Assembly: GCA_019623805.1 (NCBI GenBank)
Contig: CP053680.1
Coordinates: 558,001-622,000 of the forward strand
Reading direction: 5' to 3'
DNA: 64,000 nucleotides
From: Gammaproteobacteria bacterium (ex Lamellibrachia satsuma)
GTDB taxonomy: Bacteria; Pseudomonadota; Gammaproteobacteria; Chromatiales; Chromatiaceae
Made by a program: the position numbers and the translations under genes. How positions within the stretch are numbered: the stretch's first letter is position 1; each line of letters opens with the position of its first letter. Positions 17,506-26,097 of this stretch are shown piece after piece. Below the pieces are notes generated by a model. That model ran no database searches, was not told the DNA's origin, and saw only the letters and a list, made by a program, of their open reading frames with translations.

Positions 17506-18693
17506 ATGGATCCACTCCAGATAACTGCATACACCACCGTCAGTGCTGCTGGAGATGGAAGAGAGGCACTACGAAGCGCTCTGCTCGAAGGCAAAGGGGG
17601 ACTCCAGCCCAACGACTTCGGCCATGCCCCTCTCGATACCTGGATCGGGCGCGTGGCCGATCTGGAAAACCGGCCATTGGATGAGGGCGACCGGCAGTCC
17701 GAGTGCCGCAACAACCGCCTGGCCCTGATGGCACTCCAGCAGGACGGCTTTCTTACCGCAGTCGAGTCCCTCAAATCCCGCGTTGATCCAACCCGCATTG
17801 GACTCTTCCTCGGCACCAGCACCTCGGGCATCCTAAGCACCGAGCAGGCCTATCTGGAGCTGCGCAAGAGTGGACGCTGGCCTGCCGGGTATCACTTCAA
17901 AGGCAGCCACGACCTCTTCTCGGCAACCCAATTTGTGCGGCAGAAACTGGGTCTGAAAGGCCCCGCATTCTCAGTTTCCACCGCTTGTTCATCCAGTGCC
18001 AAGGTCTTCTGTGACGCCCACCGGTTCATCTCCACCGGACTCTGTGATGCCGCTATCGTCGGCGGTGTCGACTCACTTTGTCTCACGACACTTTTCGGCT
18101 TCAACTCACTGGAACTGGTCTCCGGGCAGCCTTGCCGTCCCTTCGACCAGAACCGCGACGGCATCTCCATCGGAGAGGCGGCAGGATTTATGATTCTGGA
18201 AAAAAATTGCACGACCGAATCAGGCGTCGCACTGCTCGGCTATGGCGAAAGCAGCGATGCCTACCATATCTCCACCCCGAGACCGGATGGCGCCGGTGCC
18301 GGACTCGCCATGAAGCAAGCCCTGAACCGGGCAGAACTGACAGTTGATGAGATCGACTACATCAATCTGCATGGCACCGCGACACCCAGCAATGACCGGG
18401 CTGAGGCCAACTCGATCAATCGGCTCTTTCCGTCATCAACCCCGTGCAGTTCCACCAAAGGCTGGACCGGACACACGCTTGGTGCGGCGGGGATCACCGA
18501 ATCGATCATCGCCTGCCTGACGATTGAAGCGGGTTTTATACCCGGCACCCTCAACACCCAATCACCGGACCCAACCCTTGGACTCAACATACAGTGCTCG
18601 ACTAAAACAGAGCCTGTAACCCGGGTATTGAGTAACTCCTTCGGCTTTGGCGGCAGTAACTGCAGTCTTCTCTTCGGGCGAACCTCATGTTGA
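17506..18693 (+). CDS. apeO: Beta-ketoacyl-ACP synthase (ApeO-like)
   Basis: I take the ATG at 17506 over a TTG directly before it. The 395-residue thiolase-fold condensing enzyme has Cys161 in STACSSSA, His289 in NLHGTATPSND and His323 in GWTGHTLGAAG, the complete Cys-His-His triad of active ketosynthases. It should elongate the chain together with the chain-length-factor-like partner encoded next. Canonical loci also have a second ketosynthase (ApeR), which I do not see. The stop overlaps the next start by seven bases (ATGTTGA). Confidence 0.87.
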   Translation: MDPLQITAYTTVSAAGDGREALRSALLEGKGGLQPNDFGHAPLDTWIGRVADLENRPLDEGDRQSECRNNRLALMALQQDGFLTAVESLKSRVDPTRIGLFLGTSTSGILSTEQAYLELRKSGRWPAGYHFKGSHDLFSATQFVRQKLGLKGPAFSVSTACSSSAKVFCDAHRFISTGLCDAAIVGGVDSLCLTTLFGFNSLELVSGQPCRPFDQNRDGISIGEAAGFMILEKNCTTESGVALLGYGESSDAYHISTPRPDGAGAGLAMKQALNRAELTVDEIDYINLHGTATPSNDRAEANSINRLFPSSTPCSSTKGWTGHTLGAAGITESIIACLTIEAGFIPGTLNTQSPDPTLGLNIQCSTKTEPVTRVLSNSFGFGGSNCSLLFGRTSC

Positions 18694-19487
18694 GTTTCTA
18701 TCTGGAGGCCCCCGCCGTTGCAGCCCCTGGGTTGGATGGCTGGGTAAACGCCAAACCCGTGCTGGCGGAAGAGACTGCCTATCGACAGACCCCCCTGCCC
18801 GATTATGTACCGAAAATACTGCCGCCAACCGCCCAGCGCAGAGGCAGTCAAAGCACCCTGCTGGCCACCCAGGCCGCCCAGGAATCACTGGGCACTACAG
18901 AGATCGCCCCAACGGAACTGGCCTCGATCTTCGCCTCCTCCATTGGTGATCCTGAGATCGTCGATCGGCTCTGCTCTGCATTGGCAGATCCGCAACCGAT
19001 GGTCTCGCCCACCCAGTTCCACAACTCGGTTCACAACGCCCCCGCCGGCTATTGGAGTATCGCCATCGATTCGCTGGAGAGCACCAGCAGCCTGGCGGCC
19101 AGCGATGCCAGTTTCGCTGCGGGTCTTTTGTCGGCAGCCGTTCAATGCCGGGCTGAGTCACGCCCACTTCTGTTGGTCGCCTATGATCTGCCGTTTGAAG
19201 CACCACTGGATGCAGCCCGTCCGCTCTCCGCGCCATTTGCCACCTCGATGGTAGTAACGCCCTTCGCCACCAGACAGACCCAGCTGCACTGCACACTGGA
19301 AATTAACGCCATCTCTGCTCCAGCTTCCCGCATGGCTGACGCCAAATTGGAACAACTGCGCGTCGGCAACCCAGCAGCCCGCGCCCTGCCGTTATTGCAG
19401 CAGTTAGCCTCCCCGACTGAGAAAGAAACCCTCACTTTTGATTATCTGCCCGACTGCCAACAGCGATTGAAGTGCAAACCATGTTGA
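18687..19487 (+). CDS. apeC: Ketosynthase-like chain-length factor (ApeC-like)
   Basis: The 266-residue protein is of the truncated ketosynthase type found in aryl polyene loci. The conserved block SPTQFHNSVHNAPAGYWSIA is present, but it lacks the Cys-His-His triad, so it is inactive alone and probably pairs with the ketosynthase to set chain length. It overlaps both neighbours by ATGTTGA at each end, suggesting translational coupling and fixed stoichiometry. Confidence 0.82.
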   Translation: MLSFYLEAPAVAAPGLDGWVNAKPVLAEETAYRQTPLPDYVPKILPPTAQRRGSQSTLLATQAAQESLGTTEIAPTELASIFASSIGDPEIVDRLCSALADPQPMVSPTQFHNSVHNAPAGYWSIAIDSLESTSSLAASDASFAAGLLSAAVQCRAESRPLLLVAYDLPFEAPLDAARPLSAPFATSMVVTPFATRQTQLHCTLEINAISAPASRMADAKLEQLRVGNPAARALPLLQQLASPTEKETLTFDYLPDCQQRLKCKPC

Positions 19488-19918
19488 ATAGACGGCAAAT
19501 CTGCGAGCGTCTTCCCCACTCAGGCAGCATGTGCCTGCTCGACAGAGTGGAGCACTGGGATAACGACTACATCCAATGCATTGCAATCAACCACAGAGAA
19601 CCATCAAACCCACTACGCAACCCTGAGGGGCTGCCCACAATCAGCGGCGTCGAGTACGCCGCACAAGCCATGGCGGTTCACGGCAGTCTGTTTGCAGATG
19701 ACAACTCGCCCCGCGTGGGTTTTCTTGCCGCGCTACGGGATCTCGAACTCAAAACAGAATGGCTGCATAATCTGCCGGGAGAGCTGATTATTTCCGCTCA
19801 CAAGCTGGCTGCTGATGAGGGTGGCGCCATCTATGATTTCCACATGGAAGCCAACTCGGAGTCCTTGATGGAAGGACGGGCCACGGTGATCTATCAGAAC
19901 AGAGGGAGAGAATCTTGA
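19481..19918 (+). CDS. apeP: Hotdog dehydratase of aryl-polyene locus (ApeP-like)
   Basis: I choose the ATG at 19481 overlapping the previous stop; a GTG at 19472 is the alternative. The 145-residue protein carries the ApeP signature RLPHSGSMCLLDR (His13) and, later, GVEYAAQAMAVHG. In characterised systems ApeP forms a heterodimeric dehydratase with ApeI, and both are present here. The gene ends inside the TTG start of the ketoreductase. Confidence 0.85.
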   Translation: MLNRRQICERLPHSGSMCLLDRVEHWDNDYIQCIAINHREPSNPLRNPEGLPTISGVEYAAQAMAVHGSLFADDNSPRVGFLAALRDLELKTEWLHNLPGELIISAHKLAADEGGAIYDFHMEANSESLMEGRATVIYQNRGRES

Positions 19919-20634
19919 AACGTGCACTGGTAACAGGAGGCAGTGGCACCATCGGCGGCACAATCTGCAGAAAACTTGCTGCCGATGGCCTGTTTGTACT
20001 AATCCACGCCAACAGCAAACCGGAACGGGCCAGGCAACTGGCTGAAGAGATCAACAACCAGGGGGGGTTTGCCGAAGCGGTCTGTTTTGATGTGCGGGAC
20101 AACAGACACAGTAAGGAGGTCCTCGAACATCTGCTGCACGGGGGACCGGTACAGGTACTGGTAAACAATGCCGGCACCCACGATGACATGCCGATGGCAG
20201 GCATGGAAGCCGACCAATGGCAGAATGTCATCGATGTTTCACTGAACGGTTTTTTCAACGTCACCCAACCCCTGCTGCTGCCGATGATGTCCACACGATG
20301 GGGGCGCATCATCTCACTCTCTTCTGTGGCAGGCATCATGGGGAACCGGGGACAGACCAACTACGCTGCCGCCAAGGCAGGGCTGCACGGCGCCAGCAAG
20401 TCCCTGGCCATTGAACTGGCCTCCCGTGGCATAACCGTAAATGTAGTTGCCCCTGGCGTTATCGAATCCCCGATGCTCGGAGAGCACTTTACACCGGAAG
20501 TCATCGACCGGTTGGTGCCAATGAAGCGTGCTGGCAGGCCTGAAGAGGTGGCGGATCTGGTCTCTTTCCTCGCCTCTGAAAGCGCCGCCTATATCTCGGG
20601 GCAGATCATCTCCATCAACGGCGCAATGGCCTGA
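19915..20634 (+). CDS. apeQ: 3-oxoacyl-ACP reductase, SDR family (ApeQ/FabG-like)
   Basis: The 239-residue short-chain dehydrogenase has the nucleotide-binding motif TGGSGTIGG (residues 7-15), NNAG at 84-87, the catalytic serine in SLSSVAG, and Tyr150/Lys154 in NYAAAKAG. It reduces the 3-keto group with NADPH. The start is TTG, overlapping the previous stop (TTGA), with a purine-rich ribosome site (AGAGGGAGAG) directly upstream. Confidence 0.9.
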   Translation: MKRALVTGGSGTIGGTICRKLAADGLFVLIHANSKPERARQLAEEINNQGGFAEAVCFDVRDNRHSKEVLEHLLHGGPVQVLVNNAGTHDDMPMAGMEADQWQNVIDVSLNGFFNVTQPLLLPMMSTRWGRIISLSSVAGIMGNRGQTNYAAAKAGLHGASKSLAIELASRGITVNVVAPGVIESPMLGEHFTPEVIDRLVPMKRAGRPEEVADLVSFLASESAAYISGQIISINGAMA

Positions 20635-20646
20635 GTCAGGGACAGG

Positions 20647-21408
20647 ATGTCGATTCCAGTAACAGTGGTCATACCCGCCTATAATGAGGCGGCCACCATT
20701 CGTGATCTGGCGAAACGTGTCTTGCAGTATACATCCCAACTCATCGTGGTGGATGACGGCTCCAGTGACGGCACAGCTGAGCAGCTTGCCGATCTGCCGT
20801 TGACACTAATCAGGCATCAGGAAAACAGGGGTAAGGCGGCCAGCCTGCACGATGGCATGCAGGCGGCGGTGAAACAAGGCGCCAGATGTGTGATCACCCT
20901 TGATGGCGACGGCCAGCATGTACCGGAGGATATTCCCAAACTCTATGCAATCTGGGAGGACAATCCGAAACACCTGGTCATAGGCGCACGCCTGCAAAAT
21001 CGTGAACAGGCCCCCAATGCGCGGCGCCGCGCCAATAACTTTGCCGACTTCTGGATATCCTGGGCGGCGGGCTGCCGCATCCACGACAGTCAATCCGGGC
21101 TCCGACTCTATCCTGCCGATGCGATTCAATCAGTTTTCGTTTCTCACAGCAGGGAACGGGGGTTTGTGTTTGAGAGTGAATACCTGATCGAAGCAGCAAA
21201 AAAGGGGTTTGGGTTCAGCACGGTTCCCGTCGAGTCCCGCTATCCGCAGCAGGCACGGACAAGCCACTTTCGCCCAGTGGCGGATATTACCCGTATCGTC
21301 CTGATGGTGGCGGGGAAACTCATCGCAAGCGGCATGTATCCCATGGGACTCTACCGGGTTTTATTCAGAGAGAATAACGAACCTGACAGGTTTCCTCATG
21401 AGAAATAA
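20647..21408 (+). CDS. Family 2 glycosyltransferase of aryl-polyene-type locus
   Basis: The 253-residue GT-A fold transferase shows VVIPAYNEA at the N-terminus, VVDDGSSDG (about 34-42) and DGDGQHVPED (about 97-106), the metal- and nucleotide-sugar-binding acids. Its family resembles dolichol-phosphate mannose synthases. It follows the ketoreductase by 12 bases with ribosome site AGGGACAGG. It is probably the separated counterpart of the GT domain of ApeJ and would add a sugar or anchor group to the polyene lipid. It is the last gene of the locus. Confidence 0.85.
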   Translation: MSIPVTVVIPAYNEAATIRDLAKRVLQYTSQLIVVDDGSSDGTAEQLADLPLTLIRHQENRGKAASLHDGMQAAVKQGARCVITLDGDGQHVPEDIPKLYAIWEDNPKHLVIGARLQNREQAPNARRRANNFADFWISWAAGCRIHDSQSGLRLYPADAIQSVFVSHSRERGFVFESEYLIEAAKKGFGFSTVPVESRYPQQARTSHFRPVADITRIVLMVAGKLIASGMYPMGLYRVLFRENNEPDRFPHEK

Positions 21409-21469
21409 GCGAGTAAACTTTCAGCCGCAGGTTATGTATAAGCCTTTATCAACTTAAGGAGAGTTAGTG

Positions 21470-21865
21470 ATGAAGCAGAAATTATTGGGCGTTCTGATCG
21501 TCGGTATGGTTACACTATTCCTGGCGGGATGCCCGCATCAGGCAATGGTCTACAACGTTGAGGACGCATCCGTTGTCGCCAACAAGGATGGGGTCACCAT
21601 GGACGATGTCCGTAAGGCTATCATCCGCGCCGGGGCTACTCTCGGCTGGAACATGAAAGATATGGGATCCGGCCTGGTTGAAGGCACCATTCATCTTCGC
21701 TCCCACATGGCACAGGTCGATATTCCGTATGATGCCCAAACCTACAGCATCAAGTACAAAAACAGCGACAACCTAAAGTACGATGGCGAAAAGATCCACA
21801 GCAACTACAACGGCTGGATTCAGAACCTCGACCGGGCGATCAAGGCGCAGTTGAGTACGCTCTGA
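21470..21865 (+). CDS. Small lipoprotein of unknown function
   Basis: The 131-residue protein starts at the ATG at 21470, with AAGGAGA eight bases upstream; a GTG directly before it is a less likely start. The lipobox FLAGC puts the lipid-bearing Cys near residue 21. The mature part has alternating strands (SGLVEGTIHLRSHMAQVDIPY) and I do not recognise its family. It follows the GT2 gene by 61 bases, so it may be read through from the aryl-polyene-type operon, but its strong ribosome site and own hairpin downstream suggest independence. Confidence 0.78.
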   Translation: MKQKLLGVLIVGMVTLFLAGCPHQAMVYNVEDASVVANKDGVTMDDVRKAIIRAGATLGWNMKDMGSGLVEGTIHLRSHMAQVDIPYDAQTYSIKYKNSDNLKYDGEKIHSNYNGWIQNLDRAIKAQLSTL

Positions 21866-21893
21866 TACCGGTTGTTTCTGGAACAATAAACCA

Positions 21894-21913
21894 CCCCGCT
21901 GCATGTTGCGGGG
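21894..21913. terminator. GC-rich hairpin after the small lipoprotein gene
   Basis: CCCCGC and GCGGGG pair around an 8-base loop, 28 bases past the lipoprotein stop. No T-run follows directly, so the terminator call is tentative. A longer palindrome with a T-run lies just beyond. Confidence 0.5.
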
Positions 21914-21931
21914 AATTAAACCAGCCACCTT

Positions 21932-22018
21932 GTAGGTTGGGTTAGGTGCACATCGCCGATAAGATCAATTATTTCCGCTAAAGGCAGGTGTGCACCGTAA
22001 CCCAACCTACGTTTTTCT
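21932..22018 (+). repeat. Long palindromic repeat GTAGGTTGGGTTA...TAACCCAACCTAC with T-run
   Basis: The left arm (21932-21952) and right arm (21989-22010) are complementary over about 20 bases with one bulge, around a 36-base loop. GTTTTTCT follows on the plus strand. It sits between the convergent lipoprotein and purL genes and could end transcription from the left. The arm sequence belongs to a class of dispersed intergenic palindromes common in proteobacteria; this is the only copy seen in the window. Confidence 0.65.
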
Positions 22019-22020
22019 AT

Positions 22021-25000
22021 CTATCCTACCCAGGCACGGGCATTTCTGAAAAGACGCAACCAAGGCGCGTCTTCACCCCAACCATCCGGATGCCAGGAGT
22101 GTTGCACCGTACGGATTACCCGCTCTGGGTGGGGCATCATGATCGTGACCCTGCCATCGGTTGTGGTCAACCCGCCCATGCCCTCCGGTGAGCCGTTGGG
22201 GTTTGCCGGATAGGCGCTTGCCACTTCACCACTGTTTTCAACGTAGCGTAATGCCATCAGTTCACCTGCCTTTGACAGATGTGCCGCATCACGAAACTCC
22301 GCCCTGCCTTCACCATGCGCCACTGCGATAGGCAGCCGGGAACCACTCATACCCTGTAACATGATGGAAGGTGAATCCACGACCTCAACAGTAACAAAAC
22401 GGGCCTCGAACTGTTCGGAACGATTTCGCACAAAATGGGGCCAATGTTCTGCACCGGGAATCAGTTCATGCAGATTGGAGAGCATTTGACAGCCATTACA
22501 GACACCCAACGAAAAGGTATCCTCCCGCTTGAAGAAGTTCTGAAACTGATCTCTGGCGCGTCCGTTGAAAAGGATCGATTTGGCCCAGCCCTCGCCTGCA
22601 CCCAACACGTCGCCGTATGAGAATCCGCCACAGGCCACCAGCCCCTTGAACTGCTCCAGCGAGACACGCCCTTCGATAACGTCGGACATGTGTACATCCA
22701 CACACTCAAAACCGGCACGATGAAAAGAGGCCGCCATCTCCAACTGACCATTGACCCCCTGCTCGCGAAGAATCACCATTGGCGGGCGAACCCCGGTGGC
22801 GATCATGGGTGCGGCCACGTCATCATCAATTTCGAACGATAGCTCCACCTGCATGCCGGGATCATCCGCAGCGATCCGCTCGAACTCCTCCTGGGCGCAG
22901 TCTGGATTATCCCGCAGCGCCTGCATCTGTCGGGTGGTCTCAGACCAGGCCTGCTGGAAGGCTTTACGCCCCCCCTCCAATACAGTCTTGCCGTTACGCA
23001 GAAAGTCAAGACGGTCTGACTCGTTGAGACTGCCGATGACGTGACTGTAATGTCCCAGACCGGCATCATGCAACCGCTTCAGGACATCATCCGTATCATT
23101 ATGCCGAACCTGAATTACGGCCCCCAACTCTTCACTGAAGAGGGTGGAAAAATCATCATCGCCCAGATCATTCAACTCGATGGTGATACCACAGCGCCCG
23201 GCAAAGGCCATCTCACTCAGGGTGGCAAACAGCCCACCATCGGAACGGTCATGATAAGCCAACAGCAGACCATCCTGATTCAATTCCTGAATCTGCAAAA
23301 AGAAACGTTTCAATGCGTCGGGATCATTGAGATCCGCGCCACGATGTCCCATCTGCTTATAGACTTGCGCCAGAGCGGATGCCCCCAAACGGTTCATGCC
23401 CTTGCCCAAATCGATTAGAATCAAGTCGCTATCACCCAAGTCCGTGCGCAACTGGGGCGTCAGGGTTCGCCGCACATCGCTTACCGGTGAGAAGGCGGTG
23501 ATAATCAGAGAGAGCGGCGCGGTAACCTCACGCCTCTCTCCCTCCTCATCCCAGACCGTCTTCATGGACATGGAGTCCTTGCCCACCGGGACCGCGATGC
23601 CCAGTGCCGGACAGAGCTCCATACCCACGGCCTTTACCGTCTCATAAAGCTTGGCATCCTCGCCGACATGGCCGGCAGGGGCCATCCAGTTAGCGGAGAG
23701 TTTGATATCGCTGATTTTATCGATGGAAGCAGCGGCGATATTGGTGATCGCCTCACCGACGGCCATGCGCCCCGAAGCGGGAGCATCGATCAATGCGATG
23801 GGGGTTCGCTCGCCCAAGGCCATCGCCTCGCCGGTATGCCCCATGAGACCCGAAGCCGTCACCGCCAGGTCGGCAACCGGCACCTGCCAGGGACCCACCA
23901 TCTGATCCCGCGTCACCATACCGGTGATCGTGCGATCCCCGATGGAGATGAGAAAGATCTTGTTTGCTACTGTCGGCAGGGACAGCACCCGCAGGGCCGC
24001 CTCTTTAAGATCGACATCACTGAAGTCGAGTTCCGGCTTGTGGAAAGTGCGATGGTGCACATCCCGCAGCATGCGCGGCGCTTTCCCGAACAGCAGGGGC
24101 ATGGGAATGTCGATAGGGTTGTTATCGAAGTGAGCATCGCCCAGAGTCAGGTGCTCCTCGTCGATCGCCTCACCCACCACGGCATAAGGACAGCGTTCCC
24201 GCTCACAGATCGCCTTGAACTCATCGAGGCGGTCGACATCTACCGCCATCACGTAGCGCTCCTGGGACTCGTTACACCAGATCTCCATGGGAGACATGCC
24301 GGGATCATCGTTGGGTACCGTGCGCAACTCGAACCTGCCGCCCCGTCCGGCATCGTGGACCAGTTCCGGCAGTGCATTGGAGAGGCCACCCGCCCCCACG
24401 TCATGGATAAAGAGGATGGGATTATCGCTGCCTCTGGACCAGCAGGCATCGATCACCTCCTGACAACGGCGCTCCATCTCAGGATTGGAGCGTTGTACCG
24501 AGGCGAAATCCAGATCTTCCGCCGAAGTGCCGCTGGCCATGGATGAAGCGGCGCCACCGCCCAAGCCGATCAGCATCGCCGGCCCACCCAGCACCACCAG
24601 TGGGGAGCCATCGGGAAAGGTGGTCTTTTCAATATGCTCGTCTCGGATATTTCCCAACCCACCAGCCAGCATGATCGGTTTATGGTAGCCCCGTAACTCA
24701 TCCCCGTCCGGCCCCGACACTCGCTCCTCGTAGGTTCGGAAATAGCCGCAGATATTGGGACGCCCAAACTCATTATTGAACGAGGCCGCACCGATGGGGC
24801 CTTCCAGCATAATATCGAGCGCGGAGACGATACGGCCAGGTTTGCCGTGATCGGTTTCCCAAGGCTGTCCGGCGCCAGGGATTCGCAGATTGGAAACCGA
24901 GAAACCACAGAGCCCGGCCTTGGGTTTGGATCCCTTTCCGGTAGCCCCCTCGTCACGAATCTCTCCGCCCGACCCTGTCGCTGCACCCGGATCCGGCGAG

Positions 25001-25908
25001 ATCGCAGTGGGATGGTTGTGGGTCTCCACCTTCATGAGAATGTGAATATCCTCTTCGCCAAAGCCGTAAACGTTGCTTTTGGCGTCAGGAATGAAGCGTT
25101 CGGCCCTTGGGCCTCTGATCACTGCAGCGTTGTCCTTGTAGGCAGAAAGAACATCTTCCGGCGCTTTCTCTGTGGTATTGCGGATCATCTTGAACAGCGA
25201 AAGATCCTGCTGCTTGCCGTCGATGACCCAGTCGGCATTGAAAATCTTGTGACGGCAATGCTCCGAGTTGGCCTGGGCAAACATCATCAGCTCAACATCG
25301 GTGGGATTGCGTCCCAACCCCTGAAAACTCTCCACCAGATAGTCGATCTCATCATCCGACAGTGCCAACCCAAGTTCCACGTTGGCCTTTTCCAGTGCAG
25401 GACAACCACCCCCGATCACATCGACGCTGATGAAAGGTTTGGGCTCTGCATGGCTAAAGAGGCAATCTGCATCCCCCATCTCCAGCAACACCACCTCAGT
25501 CATACGGTCATGCAGTAGAGGCATTACCGTATTGAGTTCATTATCGCTAAGGATGTTCTCCCCGGCCCCCAAATAGTAGGCGATACCGCGCTCGATCCGG
25601 GCAATCCGTTCCAAGCCGCAGTGGTGAGCAATGTCCGTCGCTTTGGTCGACCATGGTGAGAGAGTGCCTGGGCGCGGCACCACAAGTAACAGACTCCCTT
25701 CCGGATCGTGCCCGGTCAAATGGGGACCGTAGCGCAGGACACGTTCGAGAACCCCCTGCTCGTCCTCCGCAAGTGACTGATCCACCTCGGCAAAGTGCAT
25801 GAATTCCGCATACACGGAGACAGGCTTGCCAAGGCTGTTTTCCAGCCGCTGAGCCAGTTTTTTCAGACGAGATTCGGAGAGCGCGGGTGCACCACGGAGA
25901 ATGATCAT
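22021..25908 (-). CDS. purL: Phosphoribosylformylglycinamidine synthase, large single-chain form
   Basis: The 1295-residue protein matches the usual length of gammaproteobacterial PurL. In order: an N-terminal PurS-like domain, a linker, two AIRS-type synthetase halves ([14 protein letters not shown] at about 290; GKDSMSMKT in the second half), and a C-terminal class I glutamine amidotransferase with nucleophile Cys in GVCNGCQML and the His-x-Glu pair in PHPERVIR. It converts FGAR to FGAM with ATP and glutamine in cytosolic purine synthesis. It stands alone, with a palindromic repeat pair upstream and the convergent repeat downstream. Long antisense frames within it are shadows. Confidence 0.97.
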   Translation of the reverse strand: MIILRGAPALSESRLKKLAQRLENSLGKPVSVYAEFMHFAEVDQSLAEDEQGVLERVLRYGPHLTGHDPEGSLLLVVPRPGTLSPWSTKATDIAHHCGLERIARIERGIAYYLGAGENILSDNELNTVMPLLHDRMTEVVLLEMGDADCLFSHAEPKPFISVDVIGGGCPALEKANVELGLALSDDEIDYLVESFQGLGRNPTDVELMMFAQANSEHCRHKIFNADWVIDGKQQDLSLFKMIRNTTEKAPEDVLSAYKDNAAVIRGPRAERFIPDAKSNVYGFGEEDIHILMKVETHNHPTAISPDPGAATGSGGEIRDEGATGKGSKPKAGLCGFSVSNLRIPGAGQPWETDHGKPGRIVSALDIMLEGPIGAASFNNEFGRPNICGYFRTYEERVSGPDGDELRGYHKPIMLAGGLGNIRDEHIEKTTFPDGSPLVVLGGPAMLIGLGGGAASSMASGTSAEDLDFASVQRSNPEMERRCQEVIDACWSRGSDNPILFIHDVGAGGLSNALPELVHDAGRGGRFELRTVPNDDPGMSPMEIWCNESQERYVMAVDVDRLDEFKAICERERCPYAVVGEAIDEEHLTLGDAHFDNNPIDIPMPLLFGKAPRMLRDVHHRTFHKPELDFSDVDLKEAALRVLSLPTVANKIFLISIGDRTITGMVTRDQMVGPWQVPVADLAVTASGLMGHTGEAMALGERTPIALIDAPASGRMAVGEAITNIAAASIDKISDIKLSANWMAPAGHVGEDAKLYETVKAVGMELCPALGIAVPVGKDSMSMKTVWDEEGERREVTAPLSLIITAFSPVSDVRRTLTPQLRTDLGDSDLILIDLGKGMNRLGASALAQVYKQMGHRGADLNDPDALKRFFLQIQELNQDGLLLAYHDRSDGGLFATLSEMAFAGRCGITIELNDLGDDDFSTLFSEELGAVIQVRHNDTDDVLKRLHDAGLGHYSHVIGSLNESDRLDFLRNGKTVLEGGRKAFQQAWSETTRQMQALRDNPDCAQEEFERIAADDPGMQVELSFEIDDDVAAPMIATGVRPPMVILREQGVNGQLEMAASFHRAGFECVDVHMSDVIEGRVSLEQFKGLVACGGFSYGDVLGAGEGWAKSILFNGRARDQFQNFFKREDTFSLGVCNGCQMLSNLHELIPGAEHWPHFVRNRSEQFEARFVTVEVVDSPSIMLQGMSGSRLPIAVAHGEGRAEFRDAAHLSKAGELMALRYVENSGEVASAYPANPNGSPEGMGGLTTTDGRVTIMMPHPERVIRTVQHSWHPDGWGEDAPWLRLFRNARAWVG

Positions 25909-25998
25909 CGTCGGGCCTTTTCCTGCTTGTTGGGAGAAGAGACAATGATACTCGAAAAAGGGACAGGTGGCAGAGTAGAGGTTTCAGGTTCCAGCTGT

Positions 25999-26074
25999 GT
26001 AGGCCTGATCAAGCGTAGCGGATCAGGCATCCGTGCCTCCGGCTGCCGGTTCCGCTACGCTTGAACCGGCCTAC
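25999..26074. repeat. Paired palindromic repeats with complementary loops
   Basis: There are two hairpins in inverted order. The first has stem GCCTGATC/GATCAGGC and loop AAGCGTAGCG. The second has stem GCCGGTTC/GAACCGGC and loop CGCTACGCTT. The loops are exact reverse complements, and the outer ends GTAGGCC and GGCCTAC pair too, so the unit can also fold as one long stem. It is the same family as 5980-6015. It lies between the adhesin stop and the purL start, both minus strand. Confidence 0.75.
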
Positions 26075-26097
26075 GTTTTTCGCCTGTCACCTTTTTT

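Noticed and set aside
23668..24546. 292-codon open frame on the plus strand
   Set aside because: It is antisense to purL, whose identity is certain; high G+C bias leaves the opposite frame open.
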